64,000 nt of DNA. It comes from an uncultured Sulfitobacter sp. GTDB taxonomy: Bacteria > Pseudomonadota > Alphaproteobacteria > Rhodobacterales > Rhodobacteraceae. Where the stretch lies: positions 124,001 to 188,000 of the forward strand of contig CAKZPD010000034.1 of assembly GCA_937138475.1 (NCBI GenBank). Reading direction: 5' to 3'. Positions 7,149 to 18,317 of the stretch are shown here, in pieces. Both the position numbers and the translations under genes were made by a program. Position 1 is the first letter of the stretch. Each line of letters begins with the position of its first letter. The notes beneath the pieces were generated by a model. The model had not been told where the DNA came from and ran no database searches. It worked only from the letters and a program-made list of their open reading frames with translations.

Positions 7149-9186
7149 TCATCGTCAACAGGTCATATTCGGCAACAACCGCGTCCTCTTGGTTGGTCAA
7201 GGTCACATGCCAGCGCACTTCTCCGTATTCCTCGTTGCGCGGGGTTTTGGCCTTGACCGTCAGGCGCACCTTGATGCTGTCGCCGGGCTGAACCGGCGCC
7301 ATAAAGCGCAAATTATCCAATCCGGTATTTGCCAAAACCGGCCCCGGATCGGGCTGCACGAACAGCCCGGCCGCAAAGGACAAAAGCAAATACCCATGCG
7401 CCACACGCCCCGGAAAGAACGGATTGGCGGCGGCGGCGTCCTCGTCCATATGGGCATAGAAGGTGTCGCCGGTGAAATGGGCAAAGGTTTCGATATCCTC
7501 AAGCGTCACGGTGCGGGCCGGTGTGTGCAACGTGTCGCCAATGGCCAGCGCCCCAAAGGCGCGTGTGAACGGGTGGGCCTGATGCGTTGTTTCGCTTGCG
7601 CCGGGCACCCATTGACCGCTGATCCCGGCCAACAGGTCTGGGCTGCCTTGAACCGCAGTGCGCTGCATATAGTGCATTACCCCGCGAATGCCGCCCAGCT
7701 CCTCTCCGCCGCCGGCACGCCCCGGCCCGCCGTGCACCATATGCGGCAAGGGCGATCCATGGCCGGTTGCCTCAGCGGCGCTGTCACGATTGTTGAAATA
7801 CAGCCGCCCATGAAAGGCCCCCGCGCCCAGCGCCACATCTCGCGCCACCTGTGGATCATGGGTGATCACAGATGCAACCAAAGACCCCTTGCCCCGGTTC
7901 AGCAACGCCACAGCATGATCCAGATCCCGGTATCCCATCACGGTCGAAACCGGGCCAAAGGCCTCGGTGTCATGCACCCGGTTTGCGGCGTCGGGATCAT
8001 CACAGCGAAACAACATCGGCGGCAAAAAGGCGCCCCGGTCGGCCTCGCTTCCGTTCAGCACGAAATCATCGGCATCGCCGAAAACCTGTGTGGCTTCGCT
8101 GCGGAGTTGTGCGGCGCGCGCCAGCACATCCGCCTTTTGATCGGCCGAGACAAGCGCCCCCATCTGGGTGCTGTCCAACCGGGGGTCACCGATGCGCAGA
8201 CCCGACAGACGTTCCCGCAGGGCGCCAACCACCGGATCAATCAATCCGTCCGGCACGATAATGCGGCGAATCGCGGTGCATTTTTGCCCCGCCTTTGTCG
8301 TGATCTCGCGGGTGACTTCTTTGATCAACAGATCGAATTCAGGGGTTCCGGGCTGGGCGTCTGGCCCCAACACCGACGCATTCAGGCTGTCTTGTTCGGC
8401 GGCAAAGCGCACGGAACGGGCCAACAACACCGGGTTTGACCGCAGCTTGACCGCGGTTTCCGCCGATCCGGTAAAGCCGACGGCATCCTGAAGATCCAAA
8501 TGATCCAGCATGTCGCCCAAGCCACCGCTGACCAATTGCAGCGCCCCATCCGGCAAAAGACCCGATTCCAGCATAATCCGAACGCAGGTTTCCGTGACAT
8601 AACAAGTCGCCGTCGCCGGTTTTACAATCGCCGGCACCCCGGCCAACAAGGTAGGGGCCAGTTTTTCAAGCATCCCCCAAACCGGGAAATTATAGGCGTT
8701 GATATGCACCGCGACCCCTTGCAACGGGGTGCAGATATGGCGGCCGACGAACTGTCCGCTGCGACCCAGTTGTTCGACAGGCCCATCCAGATAAACCTGC
8801 GAATCTGGCATTTCGCGCCGCCCCTTCGAGGCAAAGACCAGCATCGTGCCGATACCGCCGTCAATGTCGATCAAATGATCTTTTTGGGTGGCGCCGGTAT
8901 CAAAACTTTGGGCGTAAAGCGTGTCGCGGTGATCACGCAGATGCAACGCCAAAGCCTTGAGCATGCGCGCCCGGTCATGAAACGTCATCGCCCGCAAAGC
9001 AGGCCCGCCCACTTGGCGGCCAAAGGCCAACATCCCCTGCACATCCAGCCCGCTGTTTCCCGCCTGGGCAATCACCCGGCCGGTGATGGCGCTGTGGATG
9101 GGGCGGGCCTGGCTGTCCGGGCCGATCCATTGGCCGGCGGCAAAGCTTTGAACATCGCGCACGGCGGTATCTTTGGGCATATTCAC
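7138..9186 (-). CDS. paaZ: Oxepin-CoA hydrolase / 3-oxo-5,6-dehydrosuberyl-CoA semialdehyde dehydrogenase
   Basis: Bifunctional ring-opening enzyme of the phenylacetyl-CoA pathway: hydrolyses oxepin-CoA and oxidises the aldehyde produced. The 682-residue protein has an N-terminal aldehyde dehydrogenase domain (about 1-520; NAYNFPVWGMLEK, catalytic Cys in TTKAGQKCTA) and a C-terminal MaoC-like hydratase domain (about 540-680; FTGDTFYAHMDEDAA and GRVAHGYL). Both active sites look intact. It starts 6 bases after paaE. Length fits full-length PaaZ. Confidence 0.95.
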   Translation of the reverse strand: MNMPKDTAVRDVQSFAAGQWIGPDSQARPIHSAITGRVIAQAGNSGLDVQGMLAFGRQVGGPALRAMTFHDRARMLKALALHLRDHRDTLYAQSFDTGATQKDHLIDIDGGIGTMLVFASKGRREMPDSQVYLDGPVEQLGRSGQFVGRHICTPLQGVAVHINAYNFPVWGMLEKLAPTLLAGVPAIVKPATATCYVTETCVRIMLESGLLPDGALQLVSGGLGDMLDHLDLQDAVGFTGSAETAVKLRSNPVLLARSVRFAAEQDSLNASVLGPDAQPGTPEFDLLIKEVTREITTKAGQKCTAIRRIIVPDGLIDPVVGALRERLSGLRIGDPRLDSTQMGALVSADQKADVLARAAQLRSEATQVFGDADDFVLNGSEADRGAFLPPMLFRCDDPDAANRVHDTEAFGPVSTVMGYRDLDHAVALLNRGKGSLVASVITHDPQVARDVALGAGAFHGRLYFNNRDSAAEATGHGSPLPHMVHGGPGRAGGGEELGGIRGVMHYMQRTAVQGSPDLLAGISGQWVPGASETTHQAHPFTRAFGALAIGDTLHTPARTVTLEDIETFAHFTGDTFYAHMDEDAAAANPFFPGRVAHGYLLLSFAAGLFVQPDPGPVLANTGLDNLRFMAPVQPGDSIKVRLTVKAKTPRNEEYGEVRWHVTLTNQEDAVVAEYDLLTMNAY

Positions 9187-9192
9187 TTCCTG

Positions 9193-10257
9193 TTAATGGG
9201 TGTCGTAGTCGATGACCAATGAATCGCCCAAGGGATAGCACTGACACGTCAGCACATAGCCCTGTTCGACCTCGTAATCCTCAAGCGCATGGTTCGACAA
9301 CATTTCGTATTCACCTTCCAGAACCTTGGCTTTGCAGGTCGAACAAACCCCCGCCTTGCAGGCAAAAGGCGCATCCAGATTATTGGCCAGCGCCGCCTCA
9401 AGCACCGATTGATCGGCGGGCATGACAAACTGGCGGGTTGTGCCGTCAACGGTGATGGTTGCCTGGGTGCCGCTGCCGCTTTCGGCGCGGGCGCTGACGG
9501 CCTGTTTGGCAAGGCGCCCCTGCTGGCTTTCGCCAAACAGCTCGAACTTGATCTGGTCCTTGGTCAGCCCGTGGGCTTCCAGCGCGCTGGCAATGCCCAA
9601 CATCATCGGCTCTGGTCCGCAGATGAATGCCATATCGACCGATTTTATATCAATCCAATGTTTGAACAGCAGGGCGCATTTTTCCTGATCGACGCGGCCC
9701 GAAAACAGATCCATATCCTGACCCGCCTCAAGCACATGAATGATGGTCAGCCGCCCCATATAGCGGTTCTTGAGGTCTTCCAGCTCTTCCCGGAACATGA
9801 TCGTATTGACCGCGCGATTGGCATAGACCAGCGTAAAGGTCGACCCTGGCTCGCGGTGCAGAACCGTCTTGAGGATCGACAAAACCGGTGTGATCCCTGA
9901 TCCACCGGCGAACCCGACATACGCCTTGGCCTTGGCCGGTTCGATCTGGGTGTGGAATTTGCCCATTGGCGGCATTGCGTGCAAGGTATCCCCCACCTGC
10001 AAACGTTCATTGGCAAAGGTCGAAAACGCCCCGCCTTCGACCTTTTTGATCCCCACCTGCAACACGCCATCATCCAACCCTGCGCAGATCGAATAGTTCC
10101 GCCGCAATTCGGTTCCGTCAAAATCCTGGCGAAAGGTCAAATATTGCCCCTGTGTAAAGGTAAACGCCGCCGGATCCTGCGGGCGCAGCGTCAACACCAC
10201 CGCATCGCGGATGGTGTGGTGAATGTCGGTGATGGTCAGTGGGTGAAATTGGGCCAT
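9193..10257 (-). CDS. paaE: Phenylacetyl-CoA 1,2-epoxidase reductase subunit
   Basis: Passes electrons from NADPH through FAD and a 2Fe-2S centre to the PaaA di-iron site. The 354-residue protein has an FAD-binding domain with RRNYSICAG, an NAD(P)-binding domain (GFAGGSGITPVLSI) and a C-terminal plant-type ferredoxin domain with Cys300, Cys305, Cys308 and Cys338. I chose the ATG at 10257, two bases after the paaD stop; four extra in-frame codons upstream lie in paaD. Complete and typical. Confidence 0.95.
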   Translation of the reverse strand: MAQFHPLTITDIHHTIRDAVVLTLRPQDPAAFTFTQGQYLTFRQDFDGTELRRNYSICAGLDDGVLQVGIKKVEGGAFSTFANERLQVGDTLHAMPPMGKFHTQIEPAKAKAYVGFAGGSGITPVLSILKTVLHREPGSTFTLVYANRAVNTIMFREELEDLKNRYMGRLTIIHVLEAGQDMDLFSGRVDQEKCALLFKHWIDIKSVDMAFICGPEPMMLGIASALEAHGLTKDQIKFELFGESQQGRLAKQAVSARAESGSGTQATITVDGTTRQFVMPADQSVLEAALANNLDAPFACKAGVCSTCKAKVLEGEYEMLSNHALEDYEVEQGYVLTCQCYPLGDSLVIDYDTH

Positions 10258-10259
10258 GA

Positions 10260-10727
10260 TCAGATACACTTGAAATAGTCAAAGGGTTCCAGACAGGACG
10301 TGCAGCGCCACTGCGCCTTGCAAGGGGTCGAGCCAAACTGGCTGATCCGCTCCACATCCGGTGATTGACAGCGCGGGCATTGCTTTGGCCCGCCCGCCGG
10401 TTGCGGCGGCGCGATGCCATACGCCTCAAGCTTTTGCCGCCCGGCATCGGACAGCCAGTCGGTCGTCCAGGCCGGCGACAACTGCCGTTCAAGACGAAGC
10501 GATGCAATGCCACGCTTGTGCAGCGCCGTTTCGATATCAAGGTTGATGATCCGCGTGGCCGGACAGCCCGAATAAGTCGGCGTGACCGTCACCACCAGAT
10601 CGTCATCTTGCCAGCAGACATCGCGAATGATCCCCAAATCGACAAGCGAAATCACCGGAATTTCCGGGTCAGGGACATCGGCAAGCCACCCCCAGATCGT
10701 TTCGATTGTCGGGCGCGGCTTTACCAT
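10260..10727 (-). CDS. paaD: Phenylacetate degradation protein PaaD
   Basis: Needed for a functional epoxidase, probably in Fe-S or di-iron centre assembly. The 155-residue product has an N-terminal MIP18/DUF59 domain (VPDPEIPVISLVDLGII, TPTYSGCPAT) and a C-terminal zinc-ribbon-like region with CPRC and CTSC pairs. The ATG at 10727 overlaps the paaC stop by seven bases; the longer frame upstream is not needed. Confidence 0.94.
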   Translation of the reverse strand: MVKPRPTIETIWGWLADVPDPEIPVISLVDLGIIRDVCWQDDDLVVTVTPTYSGCPATRIINLDIETALHKRGIASLRLERQLSPAWTTDWLSDAGRQKLEAYGIAPPQPAGGPKQCPRCQSPDVERISQFGSTPCKAQWRCTSCLEPFDYFKCI

Positions 10728-11476
10728 GTGGCGTCGGGATAGGCGCGCTGAAGCCACTGCATCTGCGTCAACATATGGCCCAGATGTTCTGTGTGCCGCG
10801 CGCCATTGCGCCCGCCTGCATGGGAAAAATCATCGCCGGGGATCGCAAGCGTCGCCTTGGCCATCACATCGGTCAATTTGGCATCAAATGCCGGGCGCAG
10901 GGCCTGTGGATCGGGGGCAATGCCCTGCGCGATCATTTCCTGATCCACCGCGTCACTGTCAAACATTTCCCCGACAAAGGGCCACAGCCGGTTCAACGCA
11001 GCCTGCATCCGGCGGTGGCTTTCCTCGGTGCCGTCGCCAAGGCCGATCACCGTCTCGGCTGACCGCTCAAAATGATAGGTCACTTCTTTCAGGGACTTTT
11101 CCGCAATCGCGGCGATCCGCGCATCGCTGCTGTTGCGCAGTGCATCCAGATACAACACATGCCAGCAGTCAAACAGGAACTGGCGCATCATCGTTTGACC
11201 GAAATCACCGTTGGGCTGTTCGGTGATCAAAAGATTGCGAAAATCCCAGACATCGCGATGAAATGCCAGCGCATCGGCGTCACGGCCTTTGCCTTCGACT
11301 TCGCCAGCAAGGGACAGCCACAAGGTGGTCTGACCAATCAGGTCAAGCGCGGTATTGGCCAGGGCGATGTCCTCTTCCAGCACCGGGGCAATGCCGCACC
11401 ATTCCGACACCCGATGCCCCAACACCAAGGTGTTGTCGCCCATCCGCGTCAGAAATTCGAACAGCGCCGCGCTCAC
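10721..11476 (-). CDS. paaC: Phenylacetyl-CoA epoxidase structural subunit PaaC
   Basis: Partner of catalytic PaaA in the epoxidase that attacks the aromatic ring of phenylacetyl-CoA. The 251-residue protein is helical and ferritin-like (EDIALANTALDLIGQ, FDCWHVLYLDALRNSSD) and lacks a full set of di-iron ligands, as is normal for PaaC. Its ATG overlaps the paaB stop by four bases. Confidence 0.95.
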   Translation of the reverse strand: MSAALFEFLTRMGDNTLVLGHRVSEWCGIAPVLEEDIALANTALDLIGQTTLWLSLAGEVEGKGRDADALAFHRDVWDFRNLLITEQPNGDFGQTMMRQFLFDCWHVLYLDALRNSSDARIAAIAEKSLKEVTYHFERSAETVIGLGDGTEESHRRMQAALNRLWPFVGEMFDSDAVDQEMIAQGIAPDPQALRPAFDAKLTDVMAKATLAIPGDDFSHAGGRNGARHTEHLGHMLTQMQWLQRAYPDATW

Positions 11477-11757
11477 ATCGCACCTACTTCGTCGGGGATG
11501 TCAAAGAAGGTTGGGTGACGATACACCTTGTCATTCGACGGCTCATAAAGCGGGCCTTTTTCTTCGGGCGACGAGGCGGCGATTTTGCTGGCCTCAACCA
11601 CCCAGATGCTTAGGCCTTCGTTGCGGCGGGTATAAACATCGCGGGCATTCTTGATCGCCATTTCTGCATCCGGGGCGTGCAACGATCCCACATGGCGATG
11701 GCTCAGGCCGTGCTGGCCGCGAATAAAGATTTCCCAAAGGGGCCATTCAGGTGTCAT
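11473..11757 (-). CDS. paaB: Phenylacetyl-CoA epoxidase subunit PaaB
   Basis: Small bridging subunit of the epoxidase complex. The 94-residue product begins PLWEIFIRGQHGLSHRHVGSLHA, characteristic of PaaB, and ends HPTFFDIPDEVGAM. It is five bases after paaA and overlaps paaC by four bases. Length matches the family. Confidence 0.95.
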   Translation of the reverse strand: MTPEWPLWEIFIRGQHGLSHRHVGSLHAPDAEMAIKNARDVYTRRNEGLSIWVVEASKIAASSPEEKGPLYEPSNDKVYRHPTFFDIPDEVGAM

Positions 11758-11762
11758 GCTGC

Positions 11763-12755
11763 TTACTCCGCTGCGAATTGGTTGCTGCGCCGCTTGGCGG
11801 CATGGGCCATCAGCCCCTCGCGCACCCAGGCACCGTCGTCCCAGGCCTTGTTGCGCGCCTCAAGCCGTTCGGTGTTGCACGGCCCGTTGCCCTTGAGGAC
11901 ATCAAAAAATTCCGACCAGTCGGGTTGGGCAAAATCATAATGGCCGCGCTCTTCGTTCCAGGCCAAGGTTTCATCGGGGATGGTCAGCCCCAGATAGGCG
12001 GCCTGCGGCGCTGTCTGGTCAACGAATTTCTGGCGCAGTTCGTCGTTGGAATTCATCTTGATTTTCCACGCCATGGATTGCGCCGAATGAACGGAATTTT
12101 CATCCGAAGGGCCAAACATCATCAGCGCCGGCCCCCAAAAACGATTCAGCGCATCCTGCGCCATCTTGCGTTGGGCATCGGTGCCATTGGCCATCTTCAT
12201 CATGATGTCAAAGCCTTGGCGCTGGTGAAAGGATTCCTCTTTGCAGATCCGCACCATGGCGCGGGCATATGGGCCATATGACGTGCGCTGAAGCGGCACC
12301 TGATTCATGATCGCGGCCCCATCAACCAGCCAGCCAACCGCCCCCATGTCCGCCCAGGTCAGGGTCGGGTAATTGAAAATCGACGAATATTTCATCTTGC
12401 CGCTCAGCAGATCGCGGGTCAGCTGGTCGCGGCTGACTCCCAGCGTTTCCGCCGCACAATATAGATAAAGCCCATGGCCCGCCTCGTCCTGCACTTTGGC
12501 CAAAAGGATCGCCTTGCGTTCCAACGTGGGGGCGCGGGTGATCCAGTTGCCTTCAGGCAGCTGGCCGACGATCTCGGAATGGGCGTGCTGACCGATCTGA
12601 CGGATCAGCGTCTTGCGATAGCCATCAGGCATCCAGTCCTTTGGTTCGATCTTGCCGCCCGCGTCGATGCGTTCCTGAAACGCGCGCTCTTGCGGGTCCA
12701 TTTCATCAAGGGTCTTGACCGTCTTGCCGGTGGATTTGATCATCTGCGCATACAT
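11763..12755 (-). CDS. paaA: Phenylacetyl-CoA epoxidase catalytic subunit PaaA
   Basis: Di-iron monooxygenase subunit that makes the 1,2-epoxide of phenylacetyl-CoA. The 330-residue protein carries ferritin-like ligand motifs such as [12 protein letters not shown] and [12 protein letters not shown]. The ATG at 12755 has a good AAGGAGA site; the upstream open frame runs into paaJ. It follows paaJ by 13 bases. Confidence 0.96.
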   Translation of the reverse strand: MYAQMIKSTGKTVKTLDEMDPQERAFQERIDAGGKIEPKDWMPDGYRKTLIRQIGQHAHSEIVGQLPEGNWITRAPTLERKAILLAKVQDEAGHGLYLYCAAETLGVSRDQLTRDLLSGKMKYSSIFNYPTLTWADMGAVGWLVDGAAIMNQVPLQRTSYGPYARAMVRICKEESFHQRQGFDIMMKMANGTDAQRKMAQDALNRFWGPALMMFGPSDENSVHSAQSMAWKIKMNSNDELRQKFVDQTAPQAAYLGLTIPDETLAWNEERGHYDFAQPDWSEFFDVLKGNGPCNTERLEARNKAWDDGAWVREGLMAHAAKRRSNQFAAE

Positions 12756-12768
12756 CTGCCGTTCTCCT

Positions 12769-13971
12769 TCACACCCGTTCCAGAATAAGGGCGACACCCT
12801 GCCCCACACCAACGCACATGGTGCAAAGCGCAAAGCGCCCGCCAGTGCGTTGCAATTGATACGCGGCGGTCATCACCAAGCGTGCGCCCGACATGCCCAA
12901 AGGATGGCCAATCGCGATGGCCCCACCATTGGCGTTCACATGCGCTGCGTCATCGGCAACGCCCAGCGCCCGCAGCGTGGCCAACCCCTGACTTGCAAAG
13001 GCCTCGTTCAATTCTATCACATCCATCTGATCAATGGTCAGCCCCGCGCGCGCCAACACCTTTTCACAGGCGGGAACCGGGCCGATGCCCATAACACGCG
13101 GCGCAACGCCCGCCGCCGACATGGCCACGACGCGCGCCATCGGGCGCAGGCCATGCTGGCTGGCTGCTTGCTCTGACGCGATCAACAGCGCCGCCGCGCC
13201 GTCATTGACGCCTGACGCATTGCCCGCCGTCACCGTCAGATCGGCGCCGTTAATCCCGCGCAAGGCCGCCAACTTGTCCGCTGATGTTCCGGGGCGCGGA
13301 TGTTCATCCGCATCAACAACTAGGGGATCGCCCTTGCGCTGTGGAATATGCACCGGGCAAATCTCATTCTGGAACACGCCGGCGGCGTGGGCGGCGGCCC
13401 AACGGGCCTGACTGCGCGCAGCAAAAGCATCCTGATCGGCGCGGTTGATGTCAAAATCGGCGGCTACGTTATCCGCCGTCTGCGGCATGGAATCGATGCC
13501 GTATTGCGCCTTCATCTTGGGATTGACAAAGCGCCAGCCAATGGTCGTGTCAAAGACCGCGTTGGCGCGCGAAAACGCCGTGTCGGCCTTGGGCATAACA
13601 AAGGGCGCGCGGCTCATGCTTTCGACGCCGCCGGCGATGGCCATATCCATATCACCGGCGCGAATGGCGCGGGCTGCCATGCCAACCGCATCCATTCCCG
13701 ACGCACACAAGCGGTTGATCGTCGATCCCGGCACCTGAACAGGCAACCCCGCCAAAAGCCCCGCCATCCGCGCGACATTTCGATTGTCTTCGCCGGCTTG
13801 GTTGGCACAGCCCAAGATCACGTCATCCACCATCGCCCAATCAACCGAAGGGTTGCGCGCCATCAGCGCGGCAATCGGCACCGCAGCCAAATCATCGGCC
13901 CGAACAGAAGACAAGGCCCCGCCATAGCGGCCAATCGGTGTGCGCTGCGCGTCACAGATGAATGCGTTCAT
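12769..13971 (-). CDS. paaJ: 3-oxoadipyl-CoA / 3-oxo-5,6-dehydrosuberyl-CoA thiolase
   Basis: Thiolase that cleaves the ring-opened C8 and C6 intermediates to acetyl-CoA and, finally, succinyl-CoA. The 400-residue protein has the acyl-accepting Cys89 in [20 protein letters not shown] with the active histidine and the second cysteine in [10 protein letters not shown]. It heads the paa operon directly after the promoter region. It could equally serve the beta-ketoadipate pathway (pcaF); the operon context favours paaJ. Confidence 0.92.
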   Translation of the reverse strand: MNAFICDAQRTPIGRYGGALSSVRADDLAAVPIAALMARNPSVDWAMVDDVILGCANQAGEDNRNVARMAGLLAGLPVQVPGSTINRLCASGMDAVGMAARAIRAGDMDMAIAGGVESMSRAPFVMPKADTAFSRANAVFDTTIGWRFVNPKMKAQYGIDSMPQTADNVAADFDINRADQDAFAARSQARWAAAHAAGVFQNEICPVHIPQRKGDPLVVDADEHPRPGTSADKLAALRGINGADLTVTAGNASGVNDGAAALLIASEQAASQHGLRPMARVVAMSAAGVAPRVMGIGPVPACEKVLARAGLTIDQMDVIELNEAFASQGLATLRALGVADDAAHVNANGGAIAIGHPLGMSGARLVMTAAYQLQRTGGRFALCTMCVGVGQGVALILERV

Positions 13972-14014
13972 ATTTCCTCCGAAGTTTCGGCGACGCTAGG
14001 ACAAAGCGCGATTC

Positions 14015-14078
14015 GTTGCAATTTAAATGTTACGAATTATTCTAATTCAAAGATTTTCGGTAACATTAATGTTGCAGC
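14015..14078. promoter_or_regulatory. Imperfect inverted repeat, likely operator of the paa operon
   Basis: Two 19-base arms (14015-14033 and 14060-14078) are reverse complements with four mismatches. The right arm holds a perfect 12-bp palindrome AACATTAATGTT (14062-14073) and the left a perfect ATTTAAAT (14021-14028). The arms bracket the predicted paa promoter. PaaX, encoded at the far end of the operon, is the natural candidate to bind; a TetR-type PaaR cannot be excluded. Confidence 0.6.
14022..14050 (-). promoter_or_regulatory. Predicted sigma-70-type promoter of the paa operon
   Basis: Read on the minus strand: -35 TTGAAT (plus-strand 14045-14050), 17-base spacer, -10 TTTAAA (14022-14027). 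The -10 lies inside the left arm of the inverted repeat, so a bound repressor would block polymerase directly. It is about 50 bases upstream of the paaJ start. Confidence 0.55.
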
Positions 14079-14144
14079 TCTGGCGCTTGAGGCGGCGCGG
14101 GACTAGATTGATTGATGGCTGCGCGATGATCCGAAAGGTCAGAT

Positions 14145-16583
<2,439 letters not shown>

Positions 16584-16595
16584 TCCTGCGCCGGG

Positions 16596-17273
16596 CTATC
16601 CCTGCAAGGGCCAATCTGTGATCTGGTGGAAAAACCCATCGGCATCTTCGCCCATCAACGTCAGCTTGGCCACCCGGAACGGATTTGGCAAATGCGGCGC
16701 AATAAAGGGTGCAAGGGCCGTCAACACATCGACACATTGCGCCTGCCCCAGCCGCCCCGTGAGGGTGATGTGGAAATCAAAATCGTCCATCACATAGGGA
16801 TAACCCCAGGCCGCCAGGTTGTGCCGCTGCTGTGCGGTCAGATTGGCGCGGCTGCGCCGCTCTTGCTGGTCGGGGGTCAGCGGGGCACGCAGCGGCGCCA
16901 GATCCGTCACCACCTGCGCCGCCAATGCCCGGATAGCAGCCTGATCGCCGGTCGGGATCAACGCCAGAAAGCCATGGCGAACCGCAAGCCGCAGCCCATC
17001 GGCCTGCGCAGCGGCCAGCCCCTGAAACGCCGCCGCACAGGCCGCGATCAGATCACCTTGGCTTTGGCCCGCCCGCAGGGAAAAAGGCGCCATGATCGTT
17101 GCATGAAAACCATAGCGGCGCGGCTTTTGCGTGATCCGGGCCAAATCCACACCGGGAAAATCTGGCTGCGGGGCCGGTTGGCCTTGTGCGCTGTCCCACC
17201 CCAACCACGCAGCCCCGCGCGCGCCAAGCTGGCCCTGCGGCGTAAAATAAATCGCATAGCGCCCAAAGTTCAT
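16596..17273 (-). CDS. DUF1045 protein, putative 2H phosphoesterase
   Basis: A 225-residue protein with two HxT/S-like motifs, HATIMAPF (about residue 58) and HITLTGR (about 168), the mark of the 2H phosphoesterase superfamily. DUF1045 members are often found with phosphonate (phn) genes, but no phn genes are in this window. The start ATGAACTTTGG at 17273 has a GGTGGA site; five more codons are open upstream. It converges on copA with a 12-base gap and is close to folD (30 bases). The substrate is unknown. Confidence 0.75.
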   Translation of the reverse strand: MNFGRYAIYFTPQGQLGARGAAWLGWDSAQGQPAPQPDFPGVDLARITQKPRRYGFHATIMAPFSLRAGQSQGDLIAACAAAFQGLAAAQADGLRLAVRHGFLALIPTGDQAAIRALAAQVVTDLAPLRAPLTPDQQERRSRANLTAQQRHNLAAWGYPYVMDDFDFHITLTGRLGQAQCVDVLTALAPFIAPHLPNPFRVAKLTLMGEDADGFFHQITDWPLQG

Positions 17274-17303
17274 TGTTCCACCCCGCATCGCCCGATGGCC
17301 GAC

Positions 17304-18203
17304 TTAATCCAGCCATCCCGCTGCGATCTGGCGCTTGTGCGCCACAACCGCATTGCGCATCAAGATCGCGACCGTCACCGGACCGACCCCGCCGGGAACC
17401 GGGGTGATCCAACCCGCGATCTCTTTGACCGCGTCTGTATCCACGTCGCCGACAATCTTCACACCCTCGGGGGTGTCGATCTGATTAATCCCGATATCAA
17501 TCACAGCAGCGCCCGGTTTGATCATATCCGCCCCGATCAAATGCGGCTTGCCGACGGCCACCACAACCACATCCGCCCGGCGCGAATGCATTGCAACAGA
17601 TCGCGTCATATGATGGCATACCGTCACGGTGGCCCCCTCGGCCATCAACATCATCGCCGCCGGTTTGCCGACAATTTCAGAATGGCCAACCATCACCACC
17701 TCAAGGCCCTTGAGGTTCAAGCCCGTTTCCTTAATTAGCTCGACCGAGGCAGCCGCCGTGCAGGGGGCCAATGCCACATCTGAATAGACAATATTGCCGA
17801 TTGACGCCGGGTTCATCCCTTCGATGTCTTTCAACGGATGAATCGCCGACTGCAACGAGCGCACATTGATATGATCCGGCACCGGGCGCTGCAAAATGAT
17901 GCCCAGCACGCTTGGGTCGTCGTTCATCTCAAGGATCAGCGCTTTGCATTCCTCTTGGCGGATCTGCGCAGGGAGGAATTTTTGCTCGAACGGCAGGCCG
18001 GCGGCGGCGGCCCCGCGCGCCTGATTGCGCACATAGACCGCCACTTCGTTGCTGTCGCCAATCGACAGGGATACCAAGCGCCCGATCTTGGGATGCGCAA
18101 GGGTATACTCTTGAACCTCGCTTAGAATGCGGGCCTTGACCGCTGTTCCGTCGATCAAGCGCGTATCGCGAAAGGTCTTTTTCTGGGTGTCACTGCGGGT
18201 CAT
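17304..18203 (-). CDS. folD: FolD-like methylenetetrahydrofolate dehydrogenase, catalytic Lys replaced
   Basis: FolD oxidises 5,10-methylene-THF and hydrolyses methenyl-THF. The 299-residue protein keeps the fold motifs (GIILQRPVPDHIN, PLKDIEGMNPASIGN, GHSEIVGKPAAMML, ITPVPGGVGPVTVAIL). The highly conserved lysine of the YVRxK motif, needed for the cyclohydrolase step, is glutamine here (Gln61, codon CAG). In known enzymes that change leaves dehydrogenase but kills cyclohydrolase activity. It may therefore be a specialised paralogue. It follows the glutamine-synthetase-like gene by 114 bases on the same strand. The start at 18203 was chosen as the first typical Met; a longer frame exists. Confidence 0.82.
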   Translation of the reverse strand: MTRSDTQKKTFRDTRLIDGTAVKARILSEVQEYTLAHPKIGRLVSLSIGDSNEVAVYVRNQARGAAAAGLPFEQKFLPAQIRQEECKALILEMNDDPSVLGIILQRPVPDHINVRSLQSAIHPLKDIEGMNPASIGNIVYSDVALAPCTAAASVELIKETGLNLKGLEVVMVGHSEIVGKPAAMMLMAEGATVTVCHHMTRSVAMHSRRADVVVVAVGKPHLIGADMIKPGAAVIDIGINQIDTPEGVKIVGDVDTDAVKEIAGWITPVPGGVGPVTVAILMRNAVVAHKRQIAAGWLD

Positions 18204-18317
18204 GCTTGTCTTCCTGTCAACGGCGGTTGCGAATTTGCGCAACCATACACCGTCCGGCCCACAATCCGCAGAGCACGAGCGACAATTTACCGGTGACTTA
18301 CGCCGCCCTTGGCATGA

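Noticed and set aside
6946-8439. 497-codon frame on the plus strand
   Set aside because: Antisense of paaZ; GC-rich DNA commonly leaves such frames open and the peptide has no recognisable domain.
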